Below, in pieces: positions 8,616 through 17,412 of a stretch of 64,000 bases of DNA. The notes below the pieces were generated by a model. That model did no database searches. It had not been told where the DNA came from and saw only the letters and a list, made by a program, of their open reading frames with translations. The first letter of the stretch is position 1, and each line of letters starts with the position of its first letter. Source of the DNA: Alphaproteobacteria bacterium 46_93_T64 (GTDB lineage Bacteria; Pseudomonadota; Alphaproteobacteria; Sneathiellales; Sneathiellaceae); NCBI GenBank assembly GCA_002163135.1, contig MAAN01000041.1, positions 129,020-193,019 on the forward strand. Reading direction: 5' to 3'. The translations under genes were made by a program, and so were the position numbers.

Positions 8616-9749
8616 ATGGATTTTGAACTTTCTGAAGAACAGGTTCTGTTAAAAGACAGTATCGATCGTTTTGTAAAGGATAATTACAGCTCTGAAGATC
8701 GCATTAAGCTTTCTCAAACCGATTTGGGATTTAGCCGCGACCATTGGAAAACAATGGCAGAACTTGGCTGGCTCGGTATGGCTTTCTCCGAAGAAGTCGG
8801 CGGCTTTGGCGGCGGCGCTGTTGAAACAATGATCATGATGGAAAGCATGGGGCGCGGCCTCGTGTTGGAACCATTTGTCTCAACTGTTCTTTTGGGCGGT
8901 GCATTGATTGCCGAAGCTGGAAATGAAGCTCAAATCGAAGCAATCATTCCTGAGCTCATTGAAGGTAATTTGATGTTGTCTTTCGGTTATGCCGAAGCTC
9001 AATCGCGATTTAATTTGAATGATGTTGAAACAACAGCAAGCAAATCCGGTGACGGATATGTTCTAAACGGAACAAAAGCCGTAGTTTATCACGGTGGTAC
9101 CGCTGATAAGATTGTTATCTCTGCTCGGACAAGTGGCGCCTCTCGTGATGCCGATGGCATTTCACTGTTTGTTGTGGATACAGACGCTGCTGGCGTTGAT
9201 ATTCGTTCCTACGCAACAGTTGACGGGCAACGTGCCGCTGATGTGCGTCTGGAAAATGTAACTGTTCCTACAACTGCACTATTGGGTGCAGAGGGTAAAG
9301 CCGGTCCGGTCATAGAAAAAATTATCGATCGCGCAACTGGTGCACTTTGCGCTGAAGCTGTTGGTGCCATGACAGCGGCCAATGAAATTACCAACGAATA
9401 TATCAAAACTCGTAAGCAGTTTGGGACTGCGATTGGCAAATTCCAAGTGCTGCAACATCGCATGGTTGATATGTATATGGAAGCGGAGCAGTCCAAATCC
9501 ATGTCTGATATGGTCGCTATGAAGCTTGATCTTGGGTATGAAGATGACACGCGTAAAGCTGTATCAGCAGCCAAAGCACAAGTTGGTAAGGCCGCCAAAT
9601 TTGTCGGCCAGCAATCCATTCAGCTGCATGGCGGCATGGGTATGACCGATGAGTATTCTATCGGTCATTACTTCAAACGCTTAACCACTATAGAAATGCT
9701 ATTTGGCAATACAGATTTTCATCTGAACCGTTTTTCTAACTTGTCATAA
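8616..9749 (+). CDS. Acyl-CoA dehydrogenase, probable non-catalytic partner subunit
   Basis: 377 residues with the acyl-CoA dehydrogenase N-terminal, middle and C-terminal domains. I find no glutamate at either known base position: the C-terminal block reads MLFGNTDFHLNR rather than YEGT, and the helix-G block reads IIDRATGALCAEA. It keeps RKQFGTAIGKFQVLQHRMVDM, which holds the flavin-contacting Arg/Gln-Phe motif. By analogy with the alpha2-beta2 enzymes of mycobacterial steroid catabolism (ChsE4-ChsE5), I infer it pairs with the product of the gene just upstream. A strong terminator follows, so the two genes form one unit. Confidence 0.88.
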   Translation: MDFELSEEQVLLKDSIDRFVKDNYSSEDRIKLSQTDLGFSRDHWKTMAELGWLGMAFSEEVGGFGGGAVETMIMMESMGRGLVLEPFVSTVLLGGALIAEAGNEAQIEAIIPELIEGNLMLSFGYAEAQSRFNLNDVETTASKSGDGYVLNGTKAVVYHGGTADKIVISARTSGASRDADGISLFVVDTDAAGVDIRSYATVDGQRAADVRLENVTVPTTALLGAEGKAGPVIEKIIDRATGALCAEAVGAMTAANEITNEYIKTRKQFGTAIGKFQVLQHRMVDMYMEAEQSKSMSDMVAMKLDLGYEDDTRKAVSAAKAQVGKAAKFVGQQSIQLHGGMGMTDEYSIGHYFKRLTTIEMLFGNTDFHLNRFSNLS

Positions 9750-9770
9750 TCCAAGTAACCTCCTAACCGA

Positions 9771-9800
9771 AAAGCCGAAGGAAATTCCTTCGGCTTTTTT
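9771..9800 (+). terminator. Rho-independent terminator of the acyl-CoA dehydrogenase pair
   Basis: Perfect 11-bp stem, AAAGCCGAAGG at 9771-9781 and CCTTCGGCTTT at 9787-9797, with a five-base loop and a run of T to 9801. It lies 21 bases after the stop codon of the second dehydrogenase. Confidence 0.93.
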
Positions 9801-9816
9801 TATGAAAGAACACGTC

Positions 9817-10206
9817 ATGAAGTTTCCTTGGATTGTAATTGCGGCATTGATGGGGGCAAGTGGCGTCGCATTGGGTGCGATTGGGGCACACGTAGTTGCG
9901 GGAGATGACACCGCGCAAAAATACCAGAATCTAGCCGTCAATTATCAAATGTTCCATATCGCAGCGCTTGTCGCGGTCTCATATATTCTGAGCTCAAACG
10001 GTCGCGGAAGAACCTTTGCAAATATTTCAGGAATCCTCATTACAGCCGGCGTCATCCTATTCTCAGGATCTCTATATTATCTTGGTTGGACAGGCGAAAG
10101 CCTTGGGTTCAACTTAACACCCGCCGGCGGTATGTGTTTGATTTTCGGATGGTTATTTCTTGCGATAGGTGGATTTCAAAACTGGCGGCATAAGAGTTCA
10201 AATTAA
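9817..10206 (+). CDS. DUF423 family small membrane protein
   Basis: 129 residues with four predicted membrane segments. It shows the DUF423 pattern: GASGVALGAIGAH near the N-terminus, NYQMFHIAAL, and FSGSLYYLGWTG. Its function is unknown. I chose ATG 9817 (MKFPWIV) because the alternative ATG at 9802 sits in the T run of the preceding terminator, with no room for a ribosome site. The stop codon overlaps that of the convergent histidine kinase gene (shared TTAA at 10203-10206). Confidence 0.88.
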   Translation: MKFPWIVIAALMGASGVALGAIGAHVVAGDDTAQKYQNLAVNYQMFHIAALVAVSYILSSNGRGRTFANISGILITAGVILFSGSLYYLGWTGESLGFNLTPAGGMCLIFGWLFLAIGGFQNWRHKSSN

Positions 10207-12797
10207 TGCTTCATCGGCTTTTGTCCGGCATCGAGGGCATTTCGAATGCATGTGGCTAATTCGCGTTTGTTATAAGGTTTTACCAGCAAGTGTTTTGTGA
10301 GTTCCGCAATTTCATAATGTCCTTCATGCAAGGTATTTTCATGCCGCCGAGTGAACCCGCTAGTCAGCACAATTTTGAGGTTCGGATATTTCTCTCGCGC
10401 CTTTAAGGCCAATTGGTATCCATCTAGATTACCGGGCATGACTATGTCACTGAACATCAAATCTATGTCGTGTGAATTATTGAGTATGTTAAGGGCCTGA
10501 TCGCCATTACTGGCTGTAAGAGTTTTGTACCCGAGCGTTTCGAAATAGGTGACTGCAACATTAATGAGTTCCTCTTCATCATCGACCACCAAGATCGTTT
10601 CAACTCCTTTCGGGATGGCAATGTCATTCGTATTTGTCGTGATTGTGTCGGTTGTGGTTTCCGTGATACGCGGAAAATATAAGCGAATTACAGTCCCTTT
10701 TCCTGTCTCTGAATAAATTTTAATATGACCTTGGCTGCGCTTTACAAACCCGTAAACCATACTCAAGCCTAGTCCGGTCCCTTTGCCCGCAGCTTTCGTT
10801 GTGAAGAACGGGTCAAATATTTTTTCTTGAATTTCTGGGCTCATTCCAGAGCCGGAGTCACTGATAGAAATCATAACAAAATCGCCAATGGCACCTGTTG
10901 GGTTTCGTTGGATGTAATATTTATCAAGCGTCTTGTTAGCTGTTTCTATCGTCAGGTTTCCGCCATCCGGCGTGGCGTCTCTTGCATTTAGGCATAAATT
11001 GAGAATGGCATCTTCGAGTTCCCCCTCATTTACACATACAGGCCAAACATCTTCTTCAAGCTTGGTCTCTATATTTATGGATGCGGTAAGCGATTTTGAA
11101 ATCAAACCCAGCAGTCCAGTTATGGCATCGTTCACAGAAATATTTTCTTTTTCATGTTCTTCATTTCGAGAGAAACCAAGTAATTTACTTGTAAGTTTTG
11201 CTGCCCGTTCAGTGGCTTTTAGTGCATTAGTTGCTCGCATTTGCCCGTCTTCATCCAGTACTGAATGTTCCTGCAAGATTTCTAGATTACCTATAATGAT
11301 GTTTAAGATATTGTTGAAATCGTGCGCAATTCCACCTGTTAATTGCCCGACAGCTTCCATTTTTTGAGAGTGACGTAACTGCGTTTCTAAGTCCCTTTGC
11401 TCTTTCTCAGCGTTCTTCAAATCTGTGATGTCCGTGGAAATTCCGCACACGGCATAAATCTGTCCATTTGAATTTAGCAGTGGAAATTTCACAGAAATAA
11501 AAATGTGATCTTCCCCATCAATTGGTGAAATCTCTTCTCTTTCGATGGGATTTCCGCCTAAGAGTACTTCTCTATCATTCTCGCGGAAGGTTTGAGCAAC
11601 TTCTTTTGGGAACAGATCAAAGTCGTTTTTCCCGATAAAATCGTCAATTTTCACCTTGAAGAGTTTTTCATAGCGCTTGTTTACCAGCAGATAGCGCCCG
11701 CCAAGATCTTTGACATAGATGATGGCGTTTGCATTGTTAATTATGGCTTGTAATCTCTGTTCGCTTTGTTCAAGAAGTTCTGTTCTCTCTCCAACACGTT
11801 TTTCCAACTCTCGGTTCATTTTTAGTACTTGGTTATTTGCTTCGACAGCGACTTGCTCCAATTTTTCTGCAGCTTGGGTTTTCTTCTGAAGTTCAGAAAT
11901 CGAGAATTTGATGTTATTTACCATCTCATTAAAAGAATTCGCCAAGATACCGATTTCATCAGTTCGATTATTTGCCAGCTTATATTGCTGCAAGTCTCCT
12001 TGTTGGTTCATTTTCGAAATATGGGATAAATCTTGAATTGGGGAGAGAACCTTTGAAATCAGTTTAGAGGAAGAAATGACAACAATAATAGTGAGCGTTA
12101 GCGTCAAAAAAATTAGGACTATAATGTGATATCGTTGCTGTTCAGTGTATTTTTCTTTGGTTACGAGGGTCCTTCTTTCAAGTTCTGCAAAAAACTCACC
12201 GATAGGCGCCATAATTTTCAATTTTGCATAGTGATATGATTTCCCATGCAACAGATTACGGGCAAACTTTGGGTCAGGGGCTCGAATAATAGTAAAATTT
12301 CCAGCACTATCCTTAAACCGCCCTTTTAGCGCATTAAATGCGGTGATCTCCATGTCTACCAAATCATTTGATTCCGCTTCTGATTGTCTTAAGAGGCGGA
12401 TTTCTATGGATGATAAGTTTAATTCAAGTAGTAGAGATTTTAGAGAACGTTTTTCCGTATCCGGACTAGGTAAAGTATCAGTCGCTGTGACAAGGTCCCA
12501 GAATATGCCTGAGTAATTGGGAGGGCGCTCGACATTGCCATTTCGAATGTCGAGTATGTGTTGAAAATATTGTTCGTATATAGGGTTTTCTGTGATGACA
12601 TAAGTTCGAGCCATTCGAGTGAGATCGTCAGAACTTTGACGCAACTGATCCGCAAGTATAGCGGCTCTGTAGCGTTGATTTTCTGCTCTAGAAAGCTTTT
12701 CGCTCACATTCCCAAGACTGAAGGCAAGCCCGATAATTGAGCATAGAAGCGCAATGATCGTGATTAAGACAAGAATGCTTTTTTGTCTCAGAAGCAT
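10203..12797 (-). CDS. Membrane-bound hybrid histidine kinase (HAMP-PAS-HisKA-HATPase-REC)
   Basis: 864 residues. Order: transmembrane segment about 7-28, periplasmic sensor region about 30-215, second membrane segment about 224-247, HAMP about 248-300, coiled coil about 300-350, PAS about 350-460, HisKA with phospho-acceptor H492 (GGIAHDFNN), HATPase with N-box around N604 and G-boxes near 645-680, and a C-terminal receiver with phospho-acceptor D784 (MFSDIVMPG), acidic pair D739/D740 and K840. The receiver is fused to the kinase and no separate response regulator or Hpt gene is nearby, so the output path is unknown. The periplasmic region resembles no sensor I can name. Confidence 0.92.
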   Translation of the reverse strand: MLLRQKSILVLITIIALLCSIIGLAFSLGNVSEKLSRAENQRYRAAILADQLRQSSDDLTRMARTYVITENPIYEQYFQHILDIRNGNVERPPNYSGIFWDLVTATDTLPSPDTEKRSLKSLLLELNLSSIEIRLLRQSEAESNDLVDMEITAFNALKGRFKDSAGNFTIIRAPDPKFARNLLHGKSYHYAKLKIMAPIGEFFAELERRTLVTKEKYTEQQRYHIIVLIFLTLTLTIIVVISSSKLISKVLSPIQDLSHISKMNQQGDLQQYKLANNRTDEIGILANSFNEMVNNIKFSISELQKKTQAAEKLEQVAVEANNQVLKMNRELEKRVGERTELLEQSEQRLQAIINNANAIIYVKDLGGRYLLVNKRYEKLFKVKIDDFIGKNDFDLFPKEVAQTFRENDREVLLGGNPIEREEISPIDGEDHIFISVKFPLLNSNGQIYAVCGISTDITDLKNAEKEQRDLETQLRHSQKMEAVGQLTGGIAHDFNNILNIIIGNLEILQEHSVLDEDGQMRATNALKATERAAKLTSKLLGFSRNEEHEKENISVNDAITGLLGLISKSLTASINIETKLEEDVWPVCVNEGELEDAILNLCLNARDATPDGGNLTIETANKTLDKYYIQRNPTGAIGDFVMISISDSGSGMSPEIQEKIFDPFFTTKAAGKGTGLGLSMVYGFVKRSQGHIKIYSETGKGTVIRLYFPRITETTTDTITTNTNDIAIPKGVETILVVDDEEELINVAVTYFETLGYKTLTASNGDQALNILNNSHDIDLMFSDIVMPGNLDGYQLALKAREKYPNLKIVLTSGFTRRHENTLHEGHYEIAELTKHLLVKPYNKRELATCIRNALDAGQKPMKH

Positions 12798-12943
12798 ATC
12801 AGTATCCGGGTGCTTATGTTTGATTTACATAATTTAATTCTTCTATGAAATGTAAGCAACCGAAATGATAAAGCAACTGGATCTATACGGTAGATCGAAT
12901 TTTGCGGAACAATGTGTAAGTCAGTATTGTATGTATTGGATCT

Positions 12944-13522
12944 TTACGCGAATGAAGCTTCTTTAAAATGTTTGCGGCACAATGCTATGTATTTATCATT
13001 ACCGCCGATCTCTTTTTGGGCCCCTTCATGAATTGGGCTACCATCCTCTGATACACGGATCACCATAGTGGCTTTGCTGCCGCAATGGCAGATTGTTTTA
13101 AGTTCTTTAAGCTCGTCAGCCCACGCGAGCAAATGTAAACTGCCTTCAAATAAATTGCCCTGAAAATCTGTGCGCAGCCCATAACACAACACAGGAATAC
13201 GGAGCTGGTCCGCTATTTCCGACAGCTGAAAGACCTGCATTCTTGAAAGAAACTGGCTTTCGTCCACCATTACGCAATCAATCGCCCGTGTTTTCAAAGT
13301 TTCCTTAGCAAGTTCGTATAAGTCTGTCTCTTCAGTAAACAGGTTCGCCTCGGCTTCCAGTCCTATTCTTGAGGAAATTTTTCCCACTCCGTAACGATCG
13401 TCAAATGCCGCCGTTAAAAGAAGTGTCTTCATGCCACGTTCTTCATAATTGAAGGCGGATTGCAGTAAGGTCGTGGATTTACCCGCGTTCATAGTTGAAT
13501 AATAGAAGTAAAGTTTGGCCAT
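12944..13522 (-). CDS. tdk: Thymidine kinase
   Basis: 192 residues, a type II (TK1-like) thymidine kinase that phosphorylates thymidine in the salvage pathway. P-loop STMNAGKST (9-17), catalytic glutamate E88 in VDESQFL, lasso zinc ligands in CHCGSKA with a late CRKH, and the thymidine-binding region near the C-terminus. It is the last gene of a three-gene minus-strand run, GST then DUF1643 then tdk, with 9 bases between the DUF1643 stop and this start. The length is normal for the family. Confidence 0.95.
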   Translation of the reverse strand: MAKLYFYYSTMNAGKSTTLLQSAFNYEERGMKTLLLTAAFDDRYGVGKISSRIGLEAEANLFTEETDLYELAKETLKTRAIDCVMVDESQFLSRMQVFQLSEIADQLRIPVLCYGLRTDFQGNLFEGSLHLLAWADELKELKTICHCGSKATMVIRVSEDGSPIHEGAQKEIGGNDKYIALCRKHFKEASFA

Positions 13523-13531
13523 AGTTTTTGC

Positions 13532-14029
13532 TTACATGTTTGTCCAAGGAACTGGAGTTTGAGCGTAGGGCATATAAAGCGGATGCCTTGGCTGGTCGTG
13601 TTTCGTCAGGGCGAGCATGTGGACATTTACACCCGCGTCATTCAGGAGCCTCCTAACTTGTTGGTCGCGCCCCAAGTAGGTACCATGACTTCCCCATGCA
13701 CAAACGATCATGTCACAGGATCTTGCTGTCTCTAGCAGTGTTTGATCGTTTTCTGGACCATTGGGCTTTTTGGCTTTTTTTAGGTCTTTTGGATCTGTTG
13801 CCCGATACGCAAAGATATTTACGACTTCCAAAGCACCAAAACCCATTTCAACGGCACGCCGGTGGCAGCGTTCCACTGTGGGGTCATTTTTAGAAGCATC
13901 CGCGGTCGATGGATTGAGCATTAAAAAAGCAACTGAAGGACCATCTGCCCAGCGGCGCCATAAACGATACCTGTATTTCATGCAGTCACTGAAGATGGCG
14001 TCACTCTCGCCGAAAAAACGTGCCTCCAT
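13532..14029 (-). CDS. DUF1643 family protein
   Basis: 165 residues matching DUF1643: YRYRLWRRW, FLMLNPSTADASKNDPTVERC, VVNIFAYRATDPKDL, VCAWGSHG and HPLYMPY. The family occurs in chromosomes and phages and has no proven function. Its ATG follows directly on the GST stop codon (TAAATG), which suggests translational coupling. Nothing in the context points to a role, although its conserved position next to thymidine kinase here fits a nucleotide-related job (inference). Confidence 0.9.
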   Translation of the reverse strand: MEARFFGESDAIFSDCMKYRYRLWRRWADGPSVAFLMLNPSTADASKNDPTVERCHRRAVEMGFGALEVVNIFAYRATDPKDLKKAKKPNGPENDQTLLETARSCDMIVCAWGSHGTYLGRDQQVRRLLNDAGVNVHMLALTKHDQPRHPLYMPYAQTPVPWTNM

Positions 14030-14728
14030 TTAACTATCCACCTGTTGGGCGAGAGATGGAAAATAGCAGGGCGCGGCCTCTTCATTCCAAATAGGGCGCT
14101 TTTTCATTATATTAAGGTAGTCCTCAGATGTCGTCCAAGTGTTCAACCATTTATGGAGGTTGGGATAAGGGGACGCATCAAACCAATCCCGGTCACTGTT
14201 TGCAAACTGCCGGATAAATGGAAATATTGCGATATCGGCAAGGCTCGCTTGCGTTCCCATTAGATAGGGGTGCTCCCGCAGACGTTCATTTAGTTTCGCG
14301 AGGAAAGCTTCGCCTTCACTCCGGTAATTTTCCTTCGAATTCTCGGGAAAGCGGACATGATACTTATATTGATCAAGCGCGGATTTGAACGGGCCATCAT
14401 TCTCTGCAATCAATTCATCTATCGTGAACCGCGTTGGATCGTCGTCGGGATATAAGGAAAGTGGATCGTTCAGTGAAACTGCCCACAGCATAATATCAAG
14501 GCTTTCTTCCAGAACGCGCCCATCTTCAAGTATCAGTACCGGAACTGTAGCTTTTGGGCTTGCCGCGACCATTTGCGCCGGCTTGTCTTTTAAAAGAATA
14601 TCTCTCAATTCGATTTTTAGTTTTGAGGCTAAAACCACCATTCGAGCCCGCATGGCGTAGGGGCAGCGGCGGAAGCTGTATAACACGGCAGGCTGGGGTG
14701 CTGAAGGTTGAAGCATACTGTTGGACAT
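14030..14728 (-). CDS. Glutathione S-transferase, Grx2-like N-terminal type
   Basis: 232 residues. The thioredoxin-like N-terminal domain (about 12-90) begins YSFRRCPYAMRARM, with a cysteine in the active-site position as in glutaredoxin-2-like and omega-type GSTs. A helical C-terminal domain follows (LADIAIFPFIRQFA). It should use glutathione for conjugation or thiol transfer. First gene of the GST-DUF1643-tdk run. The start at 14728 has no clear ribosome site and an ATG at 14716 is possible. Confidence 0.85.
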   Translation of the reverse strand: MSNSMLQPSAPQPAVLYSFRRCPYAMRARMVVLASKLKIELRDILLKDKPAQMVAASPKATVPVLILEDGRVLEESLDIMLWAVSLNDPLSLYPDDDPTRFTIDELIAENDGPFKSALDQYKYHVRFPENSKENYRSEGEAFLAKLNERLREHPYLMGTQASLADIAIFPFIRQFANSDRDWFDASPYPNLHKWLNTWTTSEDYLNIMKKRPIWNEEAAPCYFPSLAQQVDS

Positions 14729-14802
14729 GGTTCTTTGATCACTGGCAAATATGTACTGATAATCACCTATGGCAATTTGTTGTATCTGTAAAGAAGGTTT
14801 GC

Positions 14803-15654
14803 TTACCAGCGAAGTCTGTTTACACGGCGCAGCATCGCAGCGCGCATCATTTCATTTTGCTGTGCTACTTGTTTTTCCAGTATTTCATCTTCTTTTACAG
14901 CAGCGTCATCCAGGATCGTAACAACATTTGATTTTGGAACAGGTTGCGCCGCGACTGAAACCGCTAAATAGGCCATAGAGGCTTCTTTCGCACTGGTCTT
15001 CTTATCCTCATTCTCGCCAATTATCTCCGACGGGTGAGGATGGATAATGTCCATTTGTTTGTCTTTTGTTGGTGCGGCCAATATATCGACTTCTTCCGGC
15101 GCAAAGTCAGGTGTCAGCGTAAGAGCAGTTTGTTCAACCACTTCTTCTGCGTGTAAAACAGCTGGTTCAGGAGGGATTTCTATAACTTCTGACGGAAGTT
15201 CGTTATCTGCCGTTTGTATAGGGAAGTCTGCTATTTCTGTTTCTTCGTTTTCCGTCTCAATTCGGCTGGGTTCTTTTTTTGCAAAAATCTGAGGCACGCT
15301 TAACGGGTTCCTGCGCCGATTTGGGCGCGGTACCGCATTAATTTGGTCTTCCAGTTTTTCTGGCATCCAGGTTTTACCAATAATTTTCTTCTTTTTTGCC
15401 TGTACAGGCTTCTTGCGTGGGGGCTCTTGCGGCGTTAGCGGGAGAGGTTTTTCCTCTTCCGTTTTTGACGGTGTGTTGGAATTCCAAAGAGGAAGGCGTG
15501 TTTCAATGTGGCCTACCAGATACAACATCGCACTACTTAAGCGCTTGTTTTTCTTCTTCAATTTCCGGTTTTCGGCAAGCAGGCGTTTTTCACGGACAGA
15601 CATTGCCGCCGTGTTTTTGTAAAAACCGTTTAGCTTTTTACCTGCGAAATTCAT
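14803..15654 (-). CDS. Hypothetical coiled-coil, Pro/Glu-rich protein
   Basis: 283 residues, not recognised. Residues about 18-42 are strongly charged with coiled-coil character (many Lys, Glu and Leu). About 58-240 is low in hydrophobic residues and rich in Pro, Glu and Lys, typical of a disordered linker. The last 40 residues (VKEDEILEKQVAQQNEMMRAAMLRRVNRLRW) form a second amphipathic basic helix. No signal peptide or membrane span. The architecture suggests a cytoplasmic tether or scaffold between two partners; that is inference. No strong ribosome site at 15654; an ATG at 15603 would drop 17 residues. It is divergent from urtA. Confidence 0.7.
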   Translation of the reverse strand: MNFAGKKLNGFYKNTAAMSVREKRLLAENRKLKKKNKRLSSAMLYLVGHIETRLPLWNSNTPSKTEEEKPLPLTPQEPPRKKPVQAKKKKIIGKTWMPEKLEDQINAVPRPNRRRNPLSVPQIFAKKEPSRIETENEETEIADFPIQTADNELPSEVIEIPPEPAVLHAEEVVEQTALTLTPDFAPEEVDILAAPTKDKQMDIIHPHPSEIIGENEDKKTSAKEASMAYLAVSVAAQPVPKSNVVTILDDAAVKEDEILEKQVAQQNEMMRAAMLRRVNRLRW

Positions 15655-15994
15655 GTTGCGCGAAATGTGCCCCCCGGCACGCCAATTTGTTTTCTATAAG
15701 TTGTTGTATTTGCGTAGATCCTAAGTTCGCTAATAGTTTAAATCAGTTTAATGTCATTGAAAATACCTGAATTCATTTTCTTGGTATTTGGGACACTTGT
15801 TGGCAGGAGTATTTCTGCGTTAGCCTAAAAATTAGTCACTAATTCTAGAAATAATGGAAGTTTCTGATTTGTGCTCATATTTTGTTCAATTGGAGCGGGT
15901 AGCATGATTTTATTTCTGAAGGAAGTTTTGCAGTTTGATAAATTTAAATAACAAAAACAGCTAGTTATGAGTTTTTTTGGTAAGATTTAAAGAA
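15655..15994. other. Intergenic region between the orphan protein and urtA
   Basis: A 340-base AT-rich spacer. Beyond the urtA promoter at its right end, I see only a short inverted repeat, GTGCC-CCCC-GGCAC at 15667-15680, close to the orphan gene start. No small open frame with a ribosome site, tRNA or convincing NtrC palindrome was found. Confidence 0.6.
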
Positions 15995-16011
15995 TTGGCA
16001 CGCCCTTTGCT
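15995..16011 (+). promoter_or_regulatory. Sigma-54 promoter of the urt-ure operon
   Basis: TTGGCAC at 15995-16001 and TTTGC at 16006-16010 place GG (15997-15998) and GC (16009-16010) exactly ten bases apart, matching the RpoN -24/-12 consensus TGGCAC-N5-TTGC. Transcription should start near 16022, leaving a leader of about 30 bases before the urtA ribosome site. RpoN promoters need an enhancer protein; NtrC is the expected one for urea genes. Confidence 0.9.
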
Positions 16012-16050
16012 TTTTTGGCAGTAGTTCAAAAAAATAAATGGAGGTGTTCA

Positions 16051-17340
16051 ATGTTCAATCTAAAGAAGGCTATCGGTAAGCTATCGACAGCGGCGCTCGT
16101 TGCTGCGGGTGCTTTTGGTCTGGCGGCACCTGCCGTTAGCGCGGAAGACGTTATTAAAGTGGGTGTTTTGCATTCATTGTCTGGAACAATGGCGATTTCA
16201 GAAACTACTCTTAAAGACTCTGTCTTGATGATGATTGATGATCTGAATAAAAATGGTGGCTTACTTGGTAAAAAAGTAGAAGCCGTTGTTGTTGACCCTG
16301 CATCAAACTGGCCACTTTTCGCTGAAAAAGCACGCGAGTTGATCGAAGTAGATAAAGTAGACGTCGTTTTCGGTTGCTGGACTTCGGTTTCCAGAAAATC
16401 AGTCCTTCCAGTATTTGAAGAGCTTAACAGCATGCTGTTCTACCCTGTTCAGTATGAAGGTGAAGAAAGCTCACGCAATGTGTTCTACACAGGTGCGGCA
16501 CCAAACCAACAAGCAATTCCTGCTGTTGAATATTTGATGAGCGAAGATGGCGGCGATGTTAAACGCTGGGTACTCGCTGGTACCGATTATGTATATCCGC
16601 GTACAACAAACAAAATTCTTGAAGCCTTCTTGAAATCAAAAGGTGTCAAAGACGAAGACATCATGATTAATTATACGCCATTCGGTCATTCTGATTGGCA
16701 AACAATTGTATCTGATATCAAGAAATTTGGCTCAGAAGGTAAGAAAACTGCGGTTGTCTCTACGATCAACGGTGATGCAAATGTTCCTTTCTACAAAGAG
16801 CTTGGAAACCAAGGTCTGAAAGCATCCGACATTCCTGTTGTTGCATTCTCTGTTGGCGAAGAAGAACTTGCCGGCCTTGATACGAAGCCTTTGGTTGGTC
16901 ATCTGGCTGCATGGAATTACTTCATGAGTGTTGAAAGTCCAGAAAACGAAGCTTTTATCAAAAAGTGGAAGACTTTCATCGGTGATGACAAACGCGTAAC
17001 AAACGATCCAATGGAAGCAACTTATCTTGGCTTCAAAATGTGGGTACAGGCAGTTAAACAAGCAGGTACAACTGATGTGGATGCCGTTCGCCAAGCAATG
17101 TATGGACAGGAAGTTAAAAATCTGACCGGTGGTACTGCTGTCATGAATACAAACCATCATTTATCAAAACCAGTTCTTATCGGTGAGATCCAAGAAGATG
17201 GACAAATCGAAACTGTTTGGAACACAGAAGGCCTAGTGAAAGGCGATGCGTGGAGTAACTTTATTCCTGAAAGTGCAAAGCTGACAGCTGACTGGACATA
17301 CCCGTTCGTATGTGGTGGCTGTGAAAAACCAATGTTTTAA
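16051..17340 (+). CDS. urtA: Urea ABC transporter, periplasmic urea-binding protein
   Basis: 429 residues. Signal peptide about 1-31 (basic start, hydrophobic core, cleavage around AVSA-ED), then the type I periplasmic binding fold of the UrtA/FmdD family: KVGVLHSLSGTMAISE, VVVDPASNWPLFAEKAREL, VFGCWTSVSRKSVLPVFE, and YPVQYEGEESS. It captures urea for UrtBCDE. I chose ATG 16051 because of the GGAGGTG site just before it; the upstream in-frame codon at 16015 lies inside or next to the promoter. A terminator-like hairpin follows the gene. Confidence 0.96.
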   Translation: MFNLKKAIGKLSTAALVAAGAFGLAAPAVSAEDVIKVGVLHSLSGTMAISETTLKDSVLMMIDDLNKNGGLLGKKVEAVVVDPASNWPLFAEKARELIEVDKVDVVFGCWTSVSRKSVLPVFEELNSMLFYPVQYEGEESSRNVFYTGAAPNQQAIPAVEYLMSEDGGDVKRWVLAGTDYVYPRTTNKILEAFLKSKGVKDEDIMINYTPFGHSDWQTIVSDIKKFGSEGKKTAVVSTINGDANVPFYKELGNQGLKASDIPVVAFSVGEEELAGLDTKPLVGHLAAWNYFMSVESPENEAFIKKWKTFIGDDKRVTNDPMEATYLGFKMWVQAVKQAGTTDVDAVRQAMYGQEVKNLTGGTAVMNTNHHLSKPVLIGEIQEDGQIETVWNTEGLVKGDAWSNFIPESAKLTADWTYPFVCGGCEKPMF

Positions 17341-17356
17341 TCGCAAGAAAACATAA

Positions 17357-17388
17357 GGGTAGAGGCGTATTGCCTCTACCCAATTTTT
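17357..17388 (+). terminator. Intra-operon hairpin between urtA and urtB
   Basis: Perfect 10-bp stem GGGTAGAGGC (17357-17366) and GCCTCTACCC (17372-17381) with loop GTATT, followed by AATTTTT. It probably stops part of the transcripts, or protects the urtA message, so that more binding protein than permease is made. Confidence 0.85.
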
Positions 17389-17412
17389 CGGTTTTAAGAT
17401 TGGTATATCCCC

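Noticed and set aside
9802-9816. Upstream ATG for the DUF423 gene
   Set aside because: It lies at the end of the terminator T run, leaving no ribosome site; ATG 9817 gives the normal family start.
12878-12948. Inverted repeat GATCTA...TAGATC and a partly repeated TGGATCT(A/T)TACG between tdk and the kinase gene
   Set aside because: No T run for a terminator, and one repeat copy overlaps the tdk stop; too weak to call an operator.
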